DNA from: Kordiimonadaceae bacterium
Lineage (GTDB): Bacteria > Pseudomonadota > Alphaproteobacteria > Sphingomonadales > Emcibacteraceae
Reading direction: 5' to 3'
DNA: 6,293 nucleotides
Assembly: GCA_018699075.1 (NCBI GenBank)
Contig: JABIPV010000255.1
Coordinates: 1-6,293, forward strand
Shown in pieces: positions 5,368 through 6,293 of the stretch. The position numbers and the translations under genes are program-made. Every line of letters starts with the position of its first letter. The first letter of the stretch is position 1. The notes under the pieces are model-generated. The model did no database searches. It was given only the letters and a program-made list of their open reading frames with translations, and had not been told where the DNA came from.

Positions 5368-6293
5368 ATGGATAATTTGATCGCAATAGCGAATGAATAT
5401 TATAATTTTGCCATAAATTGGGCGAAAATAAATCTATTTACATATGAAAGCTTAACTCAGTTAGGAGTTATTGCGCTATTATTTTTAATAAGTTATGCAT
5501 CTTCTTCCAGACTTTCCCCTTTTGTCCATAAAATATTTGAAGAAAAAGAATTTTATCAGAGGACAGAAAAATATTGGCAAGCATTTTATCTGCCTATTAT
5601 TTCCTGGGTGTTAATTTTTACGACGTGGCAACTGGCTATCACTTTAGATAGTCCAACTATTATATTGCGAATGGCCACTAGTTTCGCTTCGGTTTGGCTC
5701 GTTATTCGACTTGTAACACTTATGATTGAAAGTGAAACAGTTTCAAAGTTTATCAGGATTGTGGCATGGAGCATCGCCATATTAAATATATGTGGTTTAT
5801 TAGAGCCATTTGTAACCTTTTTGGAAACGATTACTTTTACAATTGGAAATAATACGGTCAGTGTTATTGGTATTATTACTGGATTTACCAGCTTGATCGT
5901 ACTCGTTTGGGCCGCTTTATTTGTCTCTCGTTTAATAGAAGGAAAGTTAAAAGCGTCCCCAGCCGTTACACCTTCTGCCCGGGTCCTCCTAAGTAAGCTT
6001 GCACAAATTGTTCTTGTTGTAATGGCGTTCTTATTTGGTATTTCAAGTATTGGTATTGACCTCACCGCCCTTGCCGTCTTTGGTGGTGCCATTGGTGTTG
6101 GTCTTGGTTTTGGTCTTCAAAAAGTAATCGCCAATTTCATAAGTGGTGTGATTTTATTGCTAGATAAATCTATTAAGCCAGGAGACGTAATCGAAATATC
6201 AAATACATATGGTAAAATTAATAAATTGGCTGCGCGTTATACGTCTGTTATTTCACGCGATGGTCGGGAACATTTGGTGCCAAATGAAGATAT
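5368..6293 (+). CDS. MscS-family mechanosensitive ion channel (3' truncated by window)
   Basis: I translated this frame from the ATG at 5368. It stays open for 308 codons to the window edge without a stop. Family members open under membrane tension and release solutes during hypo-osmotic shock. Hydrophobic spans lie at about 31-46, 72-92, 98-119, 128-148, 164-190 and 208-229. They are followed by the pore-lining helix with VFGGAIGVGLGFGLQ (237-251), KVIANFISGVILLLD (252-266) and KPGDVIEIS (270-278), the start of the cytoplasmic beta domain. The Gly-rich helix and the NFxSG turn are the MscS signature. With about six helices before the pore helix, this is a larger MscS-like protein than the three-helix E. 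coli MscS, and residues 55-68 form a charged loop. The C-terminal half of the cytoplasmic vestibule is outside the window. The gene starts 20 bases after tadA and may share its transcript. The subfamily and gating role are unproven. Confidence 0.9.
   Translation, partial: MDNLIAIANEYYNFAINWAKINLFTYESLTQLGVIALLFLISYASSSRLSPFVHKIFEEKEFYQRTEKYWQAFYLPIISWVLIFTTWQLAITLDSPTIILRMATSFASVWLVIRLVTLMIESETVSKFIRIVAWSIAILNICGLLEPFVTFLETITFTIGNNTVSVIGIITGFTSLIVLVWAALFVSRLIEGKLKASPAVTPSARVLLSKLAQIVLVVMAFLFGISSIGIDLTALAVFGGAIGVGLGFGLQKVIANFISGVILLLDKSIKPGDVIEISNTYGKINKLAARYTSVISRDGREHLVPNED

Noticed and set aside
5586..6092. A 168-codon open frame on the minus strand
   Set aside because: It is the antisense of the MscS-type gene; the plus-strand frame carries the pore-helix signature, while the minus product has no recognisable motif.
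1..6293. Mobile elements, CRISPR arrays, tRNA or rRNA genes, toxin-antitoxin or defence genes
   Set aside because: Gene spacing is tight, all long frames match core families, and I saw no terminal repeats, repeat arrays or structural RNA sequences.

Overview
The window is a compact stretch of chromosomal housekeeping genes, most likely from an AT-rich alphaproteobacterium. Three things suggest this: the order ileS-lspA-DUF3035 lipoprotein-mutL followed by rsmD, rluB and tadA; the small DUF3035 (BamF-type) lipoprotein, a family I know from alphaproteobacteria; and a MutL that carries the endonuclease motif lacking in the MutH-dependent enteric proteins. The genus cannot be named from this sequence.

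Layout. The plus strand opens with the 3' end of ileS, which overlaps lspA by an ATGA junction. A 79-residue lipoprotein gene follows six bases after lspA, and mutL follows after an 83-base gap. mutL runs tail-to-tail into rsmD, and the two stop codons share a TTAA. The minus strand carries rluB and then rsmD, again joined by an ATGA overlap. A gap of about 79 bases separates rluB from the divergent tadA. A multi-pass MscS-type channel gene begins 20 bases after tadA and runs off the right edge.

Function. The first block covers isoleucyl-tRNA charging, lipoprotein maturation (signal peptidase II next to one of its likely substrates, an outer-membrane assembly lipoprotein) and DNA mismatch repair. 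The second block puts three RNA-modifying enzymes side by side: RsmD (16S rRNA guanine methylation), RluB-type pseudouridine synthase (23S rRNA) and TadA (A-to-I at the tRNA wobble position). The last gene belongs to osmotic or mechanical stress protection.

All eight genes look intact where visible. I see no mobile element, CRISPR array, RNA gene or phage sequence. I found no undescribed system; the findings are details of gene overlaps, motif variants, candidate signals and a possible gene loss.
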